Shown here: piece after piece, positions 54,794 through 64,000 of the stretch
Layout: every line of letters begins with the position of its first letter
How positions within the stretch are numbered: position 1 is the stretch's first letter
Assembly: GCA_042854365.1 (NCBI GenBank)
Contig: AP031437.1
Location: 248,001-312,000, forward strand
Length of the DNA stretch: 64,000 nt
Reading direction: 5' to 3'
From: Anaeromassilibacillus sp001305115
GTDB taxonomy: Bacteria > Bacillota > Clostridia > Oscillospirales > Acutalibacteraceae
Made by a program: the position numbers and the translations under genes
The notes under the pieces: model-generated
Databases searched by the model: none
What the model was told of the DNA's origin: nothing
What the model saw: only the letters and a program-made list of their open reading frames with translations

Positions 54794-57700
54794 ATGAAGA
54801 CAGGAAAGAAGGTCTTATCCTTACTGTTGGCTTGCTCGATGTTGGCAGCTTCCTTTGCAGGGACGAGCGCTTTTGCAGCGACGGACAAGCCCGTACCCGT
54901 AGAGGGTGAGATCGAGACCGGTGCGGTCATGGGATATTCCGGCCCGGGGATGGATACATCCTATATGTTGCGGGATACTGTGAAGCCCAATGTGCTTTCA
55001 AGAGCCGCCCGGACAGAATTGCCGTCCGCCTATAATACAGTGGATGCAGGGCGTGTCACCCCAGAGGTACGCGACCAGGGCGGCTGGGGAACCTGTTGGG
55101 CGTTTGCCGCCACAGGCGCGGTCGCTTCGAGCCTGTATGATAAACTCGAGGAAGATACACCCGTGCTTTCTCCGACCCATCTGGCCTATTTTGCCTTCCA
55201 TGGAAAGGCCAATCCGGGCGATCCGGCGGACCAGACGGATGGGGACACCTATCTGCCCTATGAATATGACGAGAGTATGATCGAGGATGATTATCGGGAA
55301 TATGTCGGCGGTGGCAACACATTCTGCAGCAATGCTACGCTTGCCAGAGGCGTTGGCCCTGTTTTGGACGAAGTGGCTCCGTATCCAGATCCTTTCTATG
55401 AGGTGGATAAGACGCCGTGGCTCGATCTGAGTCCGGAAATTCAATTTCAACAGGAGTACCGCCTGAGCAACAGCGACTATCTGCCGACCAGGAATGCGGA
55501 CGGAGAACTGGATACAACCGCTATCAAATGGGCACTCTTGGAAAATGGCGGCAGCCTGGAGGTTGCCTACGATTCCAACGGGACAAAGGCCCTTTACTAT
55601 GAGGAAGATTACCAGCCGGCGATGATTGGGGATGACGGCCAGGGAAATAAGGTCATTATGACACATTACACGGGCTCTGAGTTTGGCGATTGCAACCATG
55701 CGGTGCAGATTGTCGGTTGGGATGATAATATCCCGAAGGAGTATTTCCAGGACGCGCAGGGCAATTCGCCGGAGCACGACGGCGGCTGGCTGATCCGCAA
55801 CAGCTGGGGCGACTGGTCTTATATGCACGGTTATTTCTATATGTCCTACGATGAGGGGACCATCACAGAGGTTTCCCAGTATCAGGTAGGGGATGCGGAT
55901 GAATTCGACCACACCTATCAGTACGATGGAACCGGTTGGTCCATGTCCGCAGGCGCAGAGGACAAGTCCGCGGCAGTACCCATGGCCAATATTTTTACCG
56001 CGACAAGCGATGAAACCTTGAAGGCGGTTTCTTTCTACACCACCGATGCAGATGCAGAGTATTCCATCCAGGTGTATACAAACACCAACAATTATAACCC
56101 AACCAGCGGCAACAAGGCTTATGAGGAGCCGCAGACAGGTACGGAGAAGTATCCGGGGTATCATACGGTTTACCTCGATGAGCCGGTCAATCTGAAAGAG
56201 GGCGAAAACTACTCCGTGGTGGTAACCATGAAGAACCCGCTTGGCAGGGCGTTCCCGGTTGCCTGTGAAATGAATGCCACTCTGGACAATTTCCGCGTAC
56301 AGGCGGGGATCGAACGCCACCAGAGCTTCATCAGCGTGGACGGCGGCGACAGCTGGATTGATTTGGCGGAGGTCGGCGAGAATTACACGGCGCATTCCAA
56401 GCGCGTGGACCCGAATTCGCAGAACCAGGGAGATTGGACAGGGAACATCAAACCCGGTACCAGCGGCGTGCACATTGAGGTTGCGGGCGACTTTGACGGC
56501 GACGTATGGGACGATTTGGCCAACGTCTGCTTGAAGGCATTTACCACGGAAGGAAACGAAGACAGTGCCATTACACCGGCAGAGGCAAAGATTCTTACAA
56601 TCAACTATGACGCGAGCGTCACGCTCAAAGTCAATGGTTCCGCGGATACCCTGGTCAACGCGCCGGGCGTCTATATGGGAAAAGTTGTCCCCGGAAAGCA
56701 GTTGACCTTCTCCTTTGCTCCAGTTGTGCCGGGCAGAGAGATCACCGGTGTCTCCATCAATGGGGAACCCACGGACGATTACAGTCAGAATCTGTTTACT
56801 TATACATGGACTATGGGCGAAGAGAATACGTCCATCGATTTTGACTTCCGTATTGTCAATAAGATCACCTTAAACGCTGCTTTGCAGTTGGCAAAAGAAG
56901 CCCAGAAGAGTGACGAATATGACGAAGCGTTGAGTGACGTACAGGAGGCGCTGGATCTGGCGATTTCCAATGGGGAAAAGATTGCTGCAAGCACGACGGC
57001 TACCCAGGAAGAAATTGACGATGCATGGAAGTTCCTGTTCGATGCTGTACAGGCCTTACAATTTAAGAATGGCAATATGGCTGGCCTGGAGGCAGTGCTT
57101 GATATCGCAAATTCCCTCAATCAAAAAGACTTCACGCAGGACTCCTGGAATGCAATGGTTGTGGTGCGGGACGAAGCACAGGCGATGTTGGACGGACAGG
57201 ATTCCTTGCAGCAGGAAATCGACGAAATGACCCAGGCGTTGGCGAATGCACTGAATGATTTGGTTCCTGCGACAGCGCTGGACCAGCTCCAGGCTTTGGC
57301 GGAGGAAGCGCATTCTTACCAGGCAGAAGACTACATTCAGGATAAGAACTGGGAAGTCTTTGAAGAGGTTCTGGGACGGGCAGATGCGCTGCTTGCCTCT
57401 ACCGATCCTTCCCAGGAGGATGTTACGGCGATGATTGTCGAGCTTACCACGGCGATGGCCAATATCCGTTTGATTCCGGATACAAGCAAGCTCGAGGACT
57501 TGATCGCAAAAACCGAGGGCAACACCGATGCAAAGGTGATGGCGCTGCGCAAGCAGGCGATTGAACTGCTTGCAGGCGGGATGGCATCTCAGGAAGAGGT
57601 TGACGCGCTGGCAGATGCGCTTGAGACAGCGATGAAGAACGCAAACAAGCCTTCCGGTGGAGGCAGCTCTTCTGGCGGACATAAGGGGAGTTCCTCCGGC

Positions 57701-58054
57701 TCTGGCGGCGACACTTCGTATGCAGGGGAAGGAATTGCATCAGCGGTTGTAGGTTCTTCTGCAACGGTCGGCACGGCGGCAAAGTCGGTGATTTCAGACA
57801 CAACAGCGCCATTCATTCTGAAGAGGGGCAGCGCTTATTGCTTTAAGATGACGGTCGTAAATGGCAGCGCGGCCACGCCGAACTTCACGGTTGGAAACGG
57901 TAGCGTACTAAAAACACAGTATGTTGCGAAGGTAGGCAACGATTACTATTTCCGCGTTTACGCGATTGGTACACCCGGGCAGAGTACGGGCGTGTATACG
58001 CAGATGCCGGGAGAAGCGCCGGTCTTGCAGTGTGTTGTGTCTGTAGGAGCATGA
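54794..58054 (+). CDS. Secreted papain-like (C1) peptidase with FIVAR-like tail, paralogue 1
   Basis: ATG at 54794 follows GAGGTTGAG; the product is 1086 residues. Signal peptide 1–30. The peptidase domain (about 70–365) has catalytic C101 (WGTCWAF), H302 (CNHAVQIVGWDD) and N336 (IRNSWGDW). It is followed by a lectin-like beta domain (about 370–590, with QYDGTGWSMSAGAED) commonly found fused to such clostridial C1 enzymes. The shared tail (from about 598) has the small beta-domain, FIVAR-like repeats, a Gly/Ser linker and the terminal domain. No LPXTG is present. The enzyme would cut proteins outside the cell while held by its tail. The gene is monocistronic. Confidence 0.92.
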   Translation: MKTGKKVLSLLLACSMLAASFAGTSAFAATDKPVPVEGEIETGAVMGYSGPGMDTSYMLRDTVKPNVLSRAARTELPSAYNTVDAGRVTPEVRDQGGWGTCWAFAATGAVASSLYDKLEEDTPVLSPTHLAYFAFHGKANPGDPADQTDGDTYLPYEYDESMIEDDYREYVGGGNTFCSNATLARGVGPVLDEVAPYPDPFYEVDKTPWLDLSPEIQFQQEYRLSNSDYLPTRNADGELDTTAIKWALLENGGSLEVAYDSNGTKALYYEEDYQPAMIGDDGQGNKVIMTHYTGSEFGDCNHAVQIVGWDDNIPKEYFQDAQGNSPEHDGGWLIRNSWGDWSYMHGYFYMSYDEGTITEVSQYQVGDADEFDHTYQYDGTGWSMSAGAEDKSAAVPMANIFTATSDETLKAVSFYTTDADAEYSIQVYTNTNNYNPTSGNKAYEEPQTGTEKYPGYHTVYLDEPVNLKEGENYSVVVTMKNPLGRAFPVACEMNATLDNFRVQAGIERHQSFISVDGGDSWIDLAEVGENYTAHSKRVDPNSQNQGDWTGNIKPGTSGVHIEVAGDFDGDVWDDLANVCLKAFTTEGNEDSAITPAEAKILTINYDASVTLKVNGSADTLVNAPGVYMGKVVPGKQLTFSFAPVVPGREITGVSINGEPTDDYSQNLFTYTWTMGEENTSIDFDFRIVNKITLNAALQLAKEAQKSDEYDEALSDVQEALDLAISNGEKIAASTTATQEEIDDAWKFLFDAVQALQFKNGNMAGLEAVLDIANSLNQKDFTQDSWNAMVVVRDEAQAMLDGQDSLQQEIDEMTQALANALNDLVPATALDQLQALAEEAHSYQAEDYIQDKNWEVFEEVLGRADALLASTDPSQEDVTAMIVELTTAMANIRLIPDTSKLEDLIAKTEGNTDAKVMALRKQAIELLAGGMASQEEVDALADALETAMKNANKPSGGGSSSGGHKGSSSGSGGDTSYAGEGIASAVVGSSATVGTAAKSVISDTTAPFILKRGSAYCFKMTVVNGSAATPNFTVGNGSVLKTQYVAKVGNDYYFRVYAIGTPGQSTGVYTQMPGEAPVLQCVVSVGA

Positions 58055-58103
58055 GAATGATTTTATGTCCATTTAGATCCTAGGAAAATCCTCTGAAAGC
58101 AAT

Positions 58104-58138
58104 GGCCCTCGAAAAAACCTTCGAGGGCCTGTTGTTTT
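58104..58138 (+). terminator. Terminator of the first C1 peptidase gene
   Basis: GGCCCTCGAA and TTCGAGGGCC flank a six-base A/C-rich loop and are followed by a T-rich stretch. Confidence 0.8.
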
Positions 58139-58353
58139 CATGGGCGATTTATATAGTTTTTTATTGTAAAGTGTTGTGTTTTTACACGAAGTTTAGTGCG
58201 CTAAATTAGTGAATTTATGAAATGTTGCAAGAGAAAAAGAAAATCCTTCAAAAATAAGGAAAATTATAGTAAAAACACGCCGTTATCGCAGGAAATTTAG
58301 ACAACAGATGCAATGAAGATTTGTTGTATATGCAAAACAAAGCCAAAACAGCC

Positions 58354-58382
58354 TTGACAGGTTTTTCCCGCAGGAGTATGAT
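58354..58382 (+). promoter_or_regulatory. Promoter of the second C1 peptidase
   Basis: TTGACA is followed after 17 bases by TATGAT, with the same CAGGAG before the -10 box as the first paralogue. About 85 bases of leader precede the ATG. Confidence 0.65.
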
Positions 58383-58466
58383 TCTAATAATAGACAAAAT
58401 GCGGATCGGAAAGGGCATGTTTTGACACATGTTTTCTAAATTCTTTTGTGAAGTGAGGTTGAGTTT

Positions 58467-61400
58467 ATGAAGTCAGCAAACAAAATCTTGTCCGTATTGT
58501 TGGCATGTTCCATGTTGACGGCTTCCTTTGCCGGGACGACAGCAGCGGCAGCCGTGGACAAAAAACCGCAGGAGGGAGCGGTCATGGGAAAAACCATGTC
58601 CTCGTATTCCTCCCCCAATATGGATCTGTCGTACATGCTGAACGCTGCTCCAACTGCCAAGAAAATGGCGCGTACTCTGGCAGACAATGAGGAATTGCCC
58701 GAGGCCTACAATGCGATTGAGAGCGGAAAACTGACAACGGAAGTACGCCAGCAGGGAGGTTGGGGAACCTGTTGGGCATTTAGCGGCACCGGCGCCATGG
58801 CCTCCGATTTATTTGAGGAGATGGGTGAGGACGCGCCTGTGTTCTCGCCGATCCATCTGGCTTACTTTGCTTTCCACGGCCGCGCCAACCCGGATGATCC
58901 CGCGGACGGCACCGAAGGCGATACCTATCTGCCGTTTGAGTATAACGAATCGGACGGAGACAAGAAATTTGCAGAGTATACCCGCGGCGGAAACACCTTT
59001 ATTGCAGCGGCGACTCTGGCAAGAGGCGTAGGTCCAGTATTGGAGGAAGAGCTTCCCTATCCGGCGTCCACCGGTTCGCCGGAAGCCGACAAATATGAGG
59101 ATCTGGACCCCGATATTCAGTTCGATCAGGAGTACCGTTTGGAGAGCACAAACTACCTGCCGACTCGTGACGCCGACGGCAACCTGGACGGTACAGCGGT
59201 GAAAAAGGCCTTGTGGGAAGGCGGCAGCTTGGGAATTTCCTATAATTCCAATGGATACAATTATGTGGAATACAACGGCGTGCCGGTTAAGACCCAGTTC
59301 TCTGGTTCGGGATTTGGCGACTGCAACCATGCGGTACAGCTGGTCGGCTGGGACGACAATATCCCCAAGGAGCTGTTTGCTAATGACTTTGGAATGCCGG
59401 AACACGACGGCGGCTGGCTGATCCGCAACAGCTGGGGCAGAGACGCCTATGACGGCTTGTTCTACATGTCCTATGACGAGGGCAGTATTACCGAAGTGAT
59501 GCAGTATAATCTGGACAAGACCCCGATTGATGAAGAATCGTACGACCACCTGTATCAGTACGATGGCACGGGGTGGAGCATGTCTGTGGGCGCAGAGGAA
59601 AAGGACGCCCCGGTATCCATGGCCAATGTATTTACTGCCACAGAGGACGAGACGTTGAAGGCGGTTTCCTTCTATACGACGGACGCGAATGCAGAATATT
59701 CCATTCAGGTTTACACACAGCTCCCGGATTATCCAAATTCGCCCATCGGCGCAGCGAAGGCGTATAGAGAGCCCATCACGGGCACGGAAGCATATCCGGG
59801 CTATCACACGATCTACTTGGATGAAGACCAGTGGGTCAACCTTGCAGAAGGCGAGAAATATTCCGTTGTCGTCACGATGGAGAACCCGCTCGGCAGGGCT
59901 TTCCCGGTGGCAACGGAAATGAGCGGAAACTTTGACAATGTTCGCTGTGTCGCCAATATTGGAGCACGCGAAAGCTTTGTCAACGTCAACGGCCAAGACT
60001 GGCTCGATCTCGATGAGGTCGGCGAGAATTACACAGCGCATTCCAAGCGCGTGGACCCAAGGTCGCAGAACCAGGGAAATTGGACAGGGAACATCAAACC
60101 CGGAACCAGTGGTGTGAACATCGAAGTAGCAGGCGATTTTGACGGCGATATGTGGGGCGCATTGGGCAATGTTTGCCTGAAAGCGTTCACCACGTCGGGA
60201 AATGAAGATAGCGCAATTACACCGGAAGCCGGCAATACGCTGATGGTTACCTATACCCCTTCGGTGACCATGGAAGTAGATGGCTATGCGGATGCAATCC
60301 TGGATGCGGCAGGCGCCTATCTGGGGACCGTAGCACCTGGCGATGAGGTTACTCTTTCCTTCGCCCCAGCTGCTTCTGGTAGGGAGATTGCGGGCGTTTC
60401 CGTCAATGAAGAACCCCAGGACGACTATGAGAAGAACTTGTACACCTATACGACCACAATGGGTGATGAAGATCAGAAACTTCACTTTGACTTTACCATC
60501 GTCAATAAGCTGACCCTGAACACTACCTTGCAAATTGCCAAAGAATTGCAGGGAAGCGATGAGTACAATGCGGCATTGAGCGATGTAAGAGAAGCGTTGG
60601 ATAAAGCGATCGTCGAAGCAGAAGCAATCGCAGAGAGCGCTACGGCCGATCAAGTTGCCATTGACGGTGCGTGGAACAAGCTGTTGAATGCGATTCAGTG
60701 CCTGCAATTCAAGAATGGCGACATGACGCTGCTCAAGGCATTGCTGGATGCTTGTGAGAGCCTTGACCCCGCCCTATATACGGCAGCTTCTTGGGAAGCT
60801 TTGACCGTTGTTCGCGACGAGGCGCAGGCGATGTATGACGCACAGGACTCCTTGCAGGAAGACATCGATGAGATGGCGGATCAACTGATCGAAGCGATGA
60901 ACAGTTTGGAACTGGGCGCAGATCTGGATGGCCTCAAAAATCTAATCGCTGTTGCAAAGACTTATGAGGAAGATGAGTATATCAAGGATGCAGCGTGGGA
61001 TGAATTTGTTGAAATCCTTGCAGAAGCGGAGGAACTGGTGGAGCAGCCCGATCCGGCCCAGGCAGAGGTAGAAACCATGACCAGCCGTCTTGCAGTTGCG
61101 ATGGCGAAACTCCGCTTGATTCCGGATACAACCAAACTGGAAGAGTTGATCGAAAAGACCAAGGATTATACAGATGCAAAGGTTGTAACCTTGCGGGAGG
61201 AAGCGATTGCGTTGCTCGCGGACGGCATGGCAACGCAGGACGAGGTGGATGCGCTTGTGGATGCGCTTGAGACAGCGGTGAAAAATGCAAGCAAGCCTTC
61301 CAGCGGAGGTTCTTCCGGCGGACATAAGGGCGGTGGCTCTTCGAACGGCGGCGGTTCTTATGCAGGAGAAGGAACGGTGGCGGCAGTTGTTACACCGGCC

Positions 61401-61691
61401 ACGCCGGTAGTGCCTGCGGCGAAGTCCGTGATCTCCGATACCACCATGCCGTTTGTCCTGAAGAGAGGCAATGCTTATTGCTTCAAGATGACGGTGGTAA
61501 ATGGCAGCGCCGTGATGCCGAGCTTCACGGTTGGCAATGGCAACACGCTCAAGACACAGTATGTGGCAAAGATCGGAAATGACTACTATTTCCGCGTTTG
61601 GGCTATTGGTACTCCGGGTTCCTCCACGGGCGTTTACACGCAGATGCCAGGGGAAGCGCCGGTTCTGCAGTGTGTCGTTTCGGTGGGATAA
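58467..61691 (+). CDS. Secreted papain-like (C1) peptidase with FIVAR-like tail, paralogue 2
   Basis: The 1074-residue product is colinear with the preceding gene: signal peptide, C1 domain with C102 (WGTCWAF), H288 (CNHAVQLVGWDD) and N321 (IRNSWGRD), lectin-like domain, small beta-domain (from about 589), FIVAR-like repeats, Gly/Ser/His linker and 80-residue terminal domain. It starts with the same GAGGTTGAGTTT-ATG context. The pair arose by tandem duplication. The two differ most around the cleft-side loop before the catalytic His (residues about 190–285), where paralogue 1 is 14 residues longer, suggesting different substrate preference. Confidence 0.92.
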   Translation: MKSANKILSVLLACSMLTASFAGTTAAAAVDKKPQEGAVMGKTMSSYSSPNMDLSYMLNAAPTAKKMARTLADNEELPEAYNAIESGKLTTEVRQQGGWGTCWAFSGTGAMASDLFEEMGEDAPVFSPIHLAYFAFHGRANPDDPADGTEGDTYLPFEYNESDGDKKFAEYTRGGNTFIAAATLARGVGPVLEEELPYPASTGSPEADKYEDLDPDIQFDQEYRLESTNYLPTRDADGNLDGTAVKKALWEGGSLGISYNSNGYNYVEYNGVPVKTQFSGSGFGDCNHAVQLVGWDDNIPKELFANDFGMPEHDGGWLIRNSWGRDAYDGLFYMSYDEGSITEVMQYNLDKTPIDEESYDHLYQYDGTGWSMSVGAEEKDAPVSMANVFTATEDETLKAVSFYTTDANAEYSIQVYTQLPDYPNSPIGAAKAYREPITGTEAYPGYHTIYLDEDQWVNLAEGEKYSVVVTMENPLGRAFPVATEMSGNFDNVRCVANIGARESFVNVNGQDWLDLDEVGENYTAHSKRVDPRSQNQGNWTGNIKPGTSGVNIEVAGDFDGDMWGALGNVCLKAFTTSGNEDSAITPEAGNTLMVTYTPSVTMEVDGYADAILDAAGAYLGTVAPGDEVTLSFAPAASGREIAGVSVNEEPQDDYEKNLYTYTTTMGDEDQKLHFDFTIVNKLTLNTTLQIAKELQGSDEYNAALSDVREALDKAIVEAEAIAESATADQVAIDGAWNKLLNAIQCLQFKNGDMTLLKALLDACESLDPALYTAASWEALTVVRDEAQAMYDAQDSLQEDIDEMADQLIEAMNSLELGADLDGLKNLIAVAKTYEEDEYIKDAAWDEFVEILAEAEELVEQPDPAQAEVETMTSRLAVAMAKLRLIPDTTKLEELIEKTKDYTDAKVVTLREEAIALLADGMATQDEVDALVDALETAVKNASKPSSGGSSGGHKGGGSSNGGGSYAGEGTVAAVVTPATPVVPAAKSVISDTTMPFVLKRGNAYCFKMTVVNGSAVMPSFTVGNGNTLKTQYVAKIGNDYYFRVWAIGTPGSSTGVYTQMPGEAPVLQCVVSVG

Positions 61692-61786
61692 CCCTATCGC
61701 AGATCTTGTGGGAATGATTCTGCGGTAAGATAGTTGACCGGGCAGGCCGTCCAAAGAGCACTGCCCCAAAGATTTATAGACAGCAC

Positions 61787-61846
61787 AAAAAGAGGATGTC
61801 CCCGGACTACGAATGGTTCGATTCATAGGAGAGGGCATCCTCTTTC
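61787..61846 (+). terminator. Terminator of the second C1 peptidase gene
   Basis: AAAGAGGATG and CATCCTCTTT pair across a long, partly structured loop, followed by T's and C's. Confidence 0.6.
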
Positions 61847-61873
61847 CATTTAAAAAAGTATCTGAGTTTCTAA

Positions 61874-61928
61874 AAAACGAGGGTATCCTTACAGTCAGCT
61901 CGTGACTTTTGGGATACCCTCGTTTGTA
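61874..61928. terminator. Second terminator-like inverted repeat
   Basis: AAACGAGGGTATCC pairs with its perfect complement; the T-run is best on the minus strand. Bases 61929–62395 are A+T-rich and show no gene. Confidence 0.6.
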
Positions 61929-62395
61929 CATGGTTTTTACAGAACTGCGCAGTGCGTTTGGGCCTGTTTTGATAAAAAACAAGTAAAAAACTACGGATCT
62001 CCACATAAACACTATATCTATCAATAAAACAAATAAAAGAAAAAGAAGCCATTTACAACGAAATTACAACAAATGAAAGAGCTTGATGTAACGACTTATG
62101 CAAAGAAATACAGAGTCATGGAAGAACGACACTTGAAAAAGAGTGTCTTTTTCTATGCCGTGAAATAGCAGACCATTTCATTTCTGCTTGATTATCTTAA
62201 AACTTATTAGCTATGGTTTGTCAAGGGCTTGTTGCATAAGCAATGCTGAACAGCACCCTTTACAAAACATAGGATAATAAGTAGCGTTTCAAAAGCAGAA
62301 AGGAAATGACAATGCTTATAACAGCATGATATAATGCAAGTAAAGACAGATCGGGACTTATCTTATTGACTAAACCCCAAAAGAGAGGTGATATA

Positions 62396-63157
62396 ATGGC
62401 ATATTTTAAGTATCAGGGGAAATCTGTTTATTATGAAGAATACGGGCAAGGCGAACCGCTTATTTTTTTACATGGCAATACGGCTTCCTCTAAAATGTCT
62501 GAACTTCTCATGCCGCTGTATGCAGAAAAATTTAGATGTATTCTAATTGACTTTTTAGGTAACGGGCAGTCAGATCGAGTAGAAAACTTTTCGCCGGATA
62601 TGTGGTATGACGAAGCCTTGCAGACGATTGCTCTTGCCGAGCATTTACAATGCGGAAAAGTAAGTCTTATTGGAACAAGCGGCGGTGCATGGGCGGCAGT
62701 CAATGCGGCATTGGAACGCCCCGACCTGTTTCATGCAGTCGTAGCAGACAGCTTTGACGGACGTACTCTTAATGAAAATTTTTCCGCTAACCTTTTATCT
62801 GAAAGGAAATTGGCGAAAGAAGATACACAGTCAAGACAATTTTACGAATGGTGTCAAGGCGCAGACTGGGAAAAGATAGTTGACCTTGATACAGAAGCAT
62901 TATTGAAGTGTGCGGAGGAAAAGCGCCCACTATTCCATAAGCCATTGGAGGAATTAAAAACGCCAATCCTATTTATGGGAAGTAAAGAAGATGAAAGTTG
63001 CCGATACAACATTGAAGAAGAATACAGAGAAATGGCGTCTATACTTCCTCAATCTTCCGTGTATCTTTTCCCAAACGGGGGGCACCCCTCTCTTTTTTCC
63101 AATGCTGAAAAGACCGCAGATATAATTTATAATTTCATATTTCAACAAGAACAGTAA
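62396..63157 (+). CDS. Alpha/beta hydrolase
   Basis: ATG at 62396 follows AGAGAGGTG; the 253-residue product has the alpha/beta-hydrolase oxyanion motif LIFLHGNTAS, the nucleophile elbow GTSGGAWA (S95) and a late Asp–His region (ILFMGSKEDE, then FPNGGHPSLF). It is a soluble cytoplasmic esterase- or lyase-like enzyme of unknown substrate. Its DNA is visibly more A+T-rich than the neighbouring genes and favours A/T-ending codons, which suggests later acquisition. Confidence 0.88.
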   Translation: MAYFKYQGKSVYYEEYGQGEPLIFLHGNTASSKMSELLMPLYAEKFRCILIDFLGNGQSDRVENFSPDMWYDEALQTIALAEHLQCGKVSLIGTSGGAWAAVNAALERPDLFHAVVADSFDGRTLNENFSANLLSERKLAKEDTQSRQFYEWCQGADWEKIVDLDTEALLKCAEEKRPLFHKPLEELKTPILFMGSKEDESCRYNIEEEYREMASILPQSSVYLFPNGGHPSLFSNAEKTADIIYNFIFQQEQ

Positions 63158-63320
63158 ATCCCAGTTTATAGAACTGGGGAAATTGGAAGTTATCAAAAAG
63201 AGGTGATATTGTGAAATTAGGACTTGAAAAAGCTTCATGCAAGGCTTAATGGAATGGACTTGTATGGAGGTATGCTATCCAGTGAGCTTTGCACATTGAT
63301 TAAAGAATTTTTTAATGCAA

Positions 63321-63360
63321 AAGAGAGTCCCTTTGGATTGCAGAAAGGACTCTCTTTTTT
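63321..63360 (+). terminator. Terminator downstream of the alpha/beta hydrolase gene
   Basis: AAGAGAGTCC and GGACTCTCTT flank a 20-base segment and are followed by T's. Between 63158 and 63320 only a 12-codon GTG frame with a good site (63211) is visible, probably a remnant. Confidence 0.7.
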
Positions 63361-63422
63361 AAAGCAGGAACATAATGAAGGGGAGAAATAGATATATTTT
63401 AGTGTACCGGATTTATCAATTT

Positions 63423-64000
63423 TTATCTGTCTTTATCTGCGTTTAATTCTTGCATGAGTGCTTGAACGGTCATGATTTTATCGACGCGCCAAGCATTGGC
63501 TCCACAGAATAAAAGTGCATGGTCAACATCGCCATGTGCGGCCCGGACCAGCGCATCCGTAATACAATAGGGGATGGTACTGGGGTCACAGTGCTCCAAG
63601 CATTGGTAACAGTGTGTTACAGGCTGACGGTCTGTTTCTCTCTCCCGAATAAAGGCATTCCGAATTGCCCGTCCCGGCATTCCAACAGGACTTTTTACAA
63701 TGACAATATCCTCTTTTTTTGCCTCGACATACATTTGCTTGAAAGATATGTCTGCATCGCATTCCTCGGTCGCAACAAAACGCGTCGCCATTTGTACGCC
63801 ATCCGCCCCTAAAGAAAGAGCATGATCGATGTCGGAGCGGTCATAGACGCCTCCGCCGACGATAACAGGAATTTGTTTCCCAAACGGCTCCTCGAAACTT
63901 TTTACATAGGCGATTATACGCTTGATTTCCTCATCATAATCCGAAAAATCATCGCCTTGAACTTCTTCTGGAGAGAAGCCCAGATGACCGCCCGCCATCG
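63423..64000 (-). CDS. Nitronate monooxygenase-like flavoprotein, N-terminus off the right edge
   Basis: The frame is open to the window edge; MAGGHLGF near 63998 is internal to the family, not the start. The visible C-terminal 192 residues show AGGHLGF, PVIVGGGVYDRSDIDHAL and GADGVQMATRFVATEECDAD, the FMN-binding pattern of nitronate monooxygenase/FabK-type TIM-barrel enzymes. They are followed by a Cys-containing C-terminal segment (HCYQCLEHCD). The enzyme would oxidise nitronates or reduce enoyl-ACP using FMN. The cysteine-rich end is common in clostridial members. Confidence 0.85.
   Translation of the reverse strand, partial: MAGGHLGFSPEEVQGDDFSDYDEEIKRIIAYVKSFEEPFGKQIPVIVGGGVYDRSDIDHALSLGADGVQMATRFVATEECDADISFKQMYVEAKKEDIVIVKSPVGMPGRAIRNAFIRERETDRQPVTHCYQCLEHCDPSTIPYCITDALVRAAHGDVDHALLFCGANAWRVDKIMTVQALMQELNADKDR

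Noticed and set aside
58809..60707. Minus-strand open frame of 632 residues inside the second C1 peptidase gene
   Set aside because: It is an antisense shadow of a strong coding frame. Similar antisense frames in glgP, mrdA and the first C1 gene are rejected for the same reason.
54794..61691. LPXTG or GW-type wall anchor on the C1 peptidases
   Set aside because: I searched the C-termini by eye. There is no LPXTG-like motif, no final hydrophobic helix and no basic tail.

Overview
The window looks like a chromosome segment of a low-to-mid-GC gut Firmicute of the Clostridia, most likely Oscillospirales/Ruminococcaceae-like. That placement is an inference from gene content and order: zapA–U32 peptidase, dut–DUF4321–maf–mreBCD–pbp2–minD–mgsA, and a T-box-controlled hisS–aspS pair. 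Strong AGGAGG-type ribosome sites and many large secreted glycan- and protein-degrading enzymes fit it too. No phage, transposase, CRISPR or conjugation gene was found.

Layout. 1–6.7 kb: a partial secreted GH63/MGH1-like glycosidase, an NhaC antiporter, a large HTH regulator and a divergent membrane protein. 7.2–10.2 kb: an operon of a DUF4349 lipoprotein, a secreted serpin with a predicted P1 arginine, and a small lipoprotein. 10.7–16.1 kb: a 1796-residue secreted GH31 enzyme, followed by about 1 kb of tandem, still readable copies of its own 3' end. 17.4–22.7 kb: HxlR regulator, MFS exporter, QueH, metallophosphoesterase, a small coiled-coil protein and a MATE exporter. 24.2–31.9 kb: a 2571-residue secreted GH2 beta-galactosidase. 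32.2–33.5 kb: about 7.6 tandem copies of a 164/165-bp unit abutting tRNA-Arg(ACG). 33.8–38.4 kb: intracellular glycan use (GH13 enzyme and glycogen/maltodextrin phosphorylase), with a cloverleaf-like inverted-repeat element between them. 38.8–54.4 kb: housekeeping genes for cell division, cell shape, wall synthesis, nucleotide hygiene and tRNA charging, interrupted by one broken SGNH-hydrolase gene. 54.8–61.7 kb: two paralogous secreted papain-like (C1) peptidases. 62.4–64 kb: an A+T-rich alpha/beta hydrolase gene and a partial nitronate monooxygenase-like gene.

The most interesting signal is a tail of about 490 residues shared by four otherwise unrelated secreted enzymes (GH31, GH2 and both C1 peptidases). 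Each tail has a small beta-domain, helical FIVAR-like repeats, a Ser/Gly-rich linker and a near-invariant 80-residue terminal domain that ends exactly at the stop codon. None of the four has an LPXTG motif. I infer a common surface-retention or display module whose mechanism I do not recognise. The DNA encoding the last 22–24 codons of that module is also the unit that has been tandemly amplified downstream of the GH31 gene. The tRNA-Arg 3' end with its terminator is amplified in a similar way, and a solitary copy of that unit sits about 9 kb away.

How the genes fit together: secreted enzymes attack host or dietary glycans and proteins, and the serpin may protect surface proteins from trypsin-like proteases. 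GlgP and the GH13 enzyme process alpha-glucans inside the cell, and the MATE, MFS and NhaC carriers handle efflux and ion balance.
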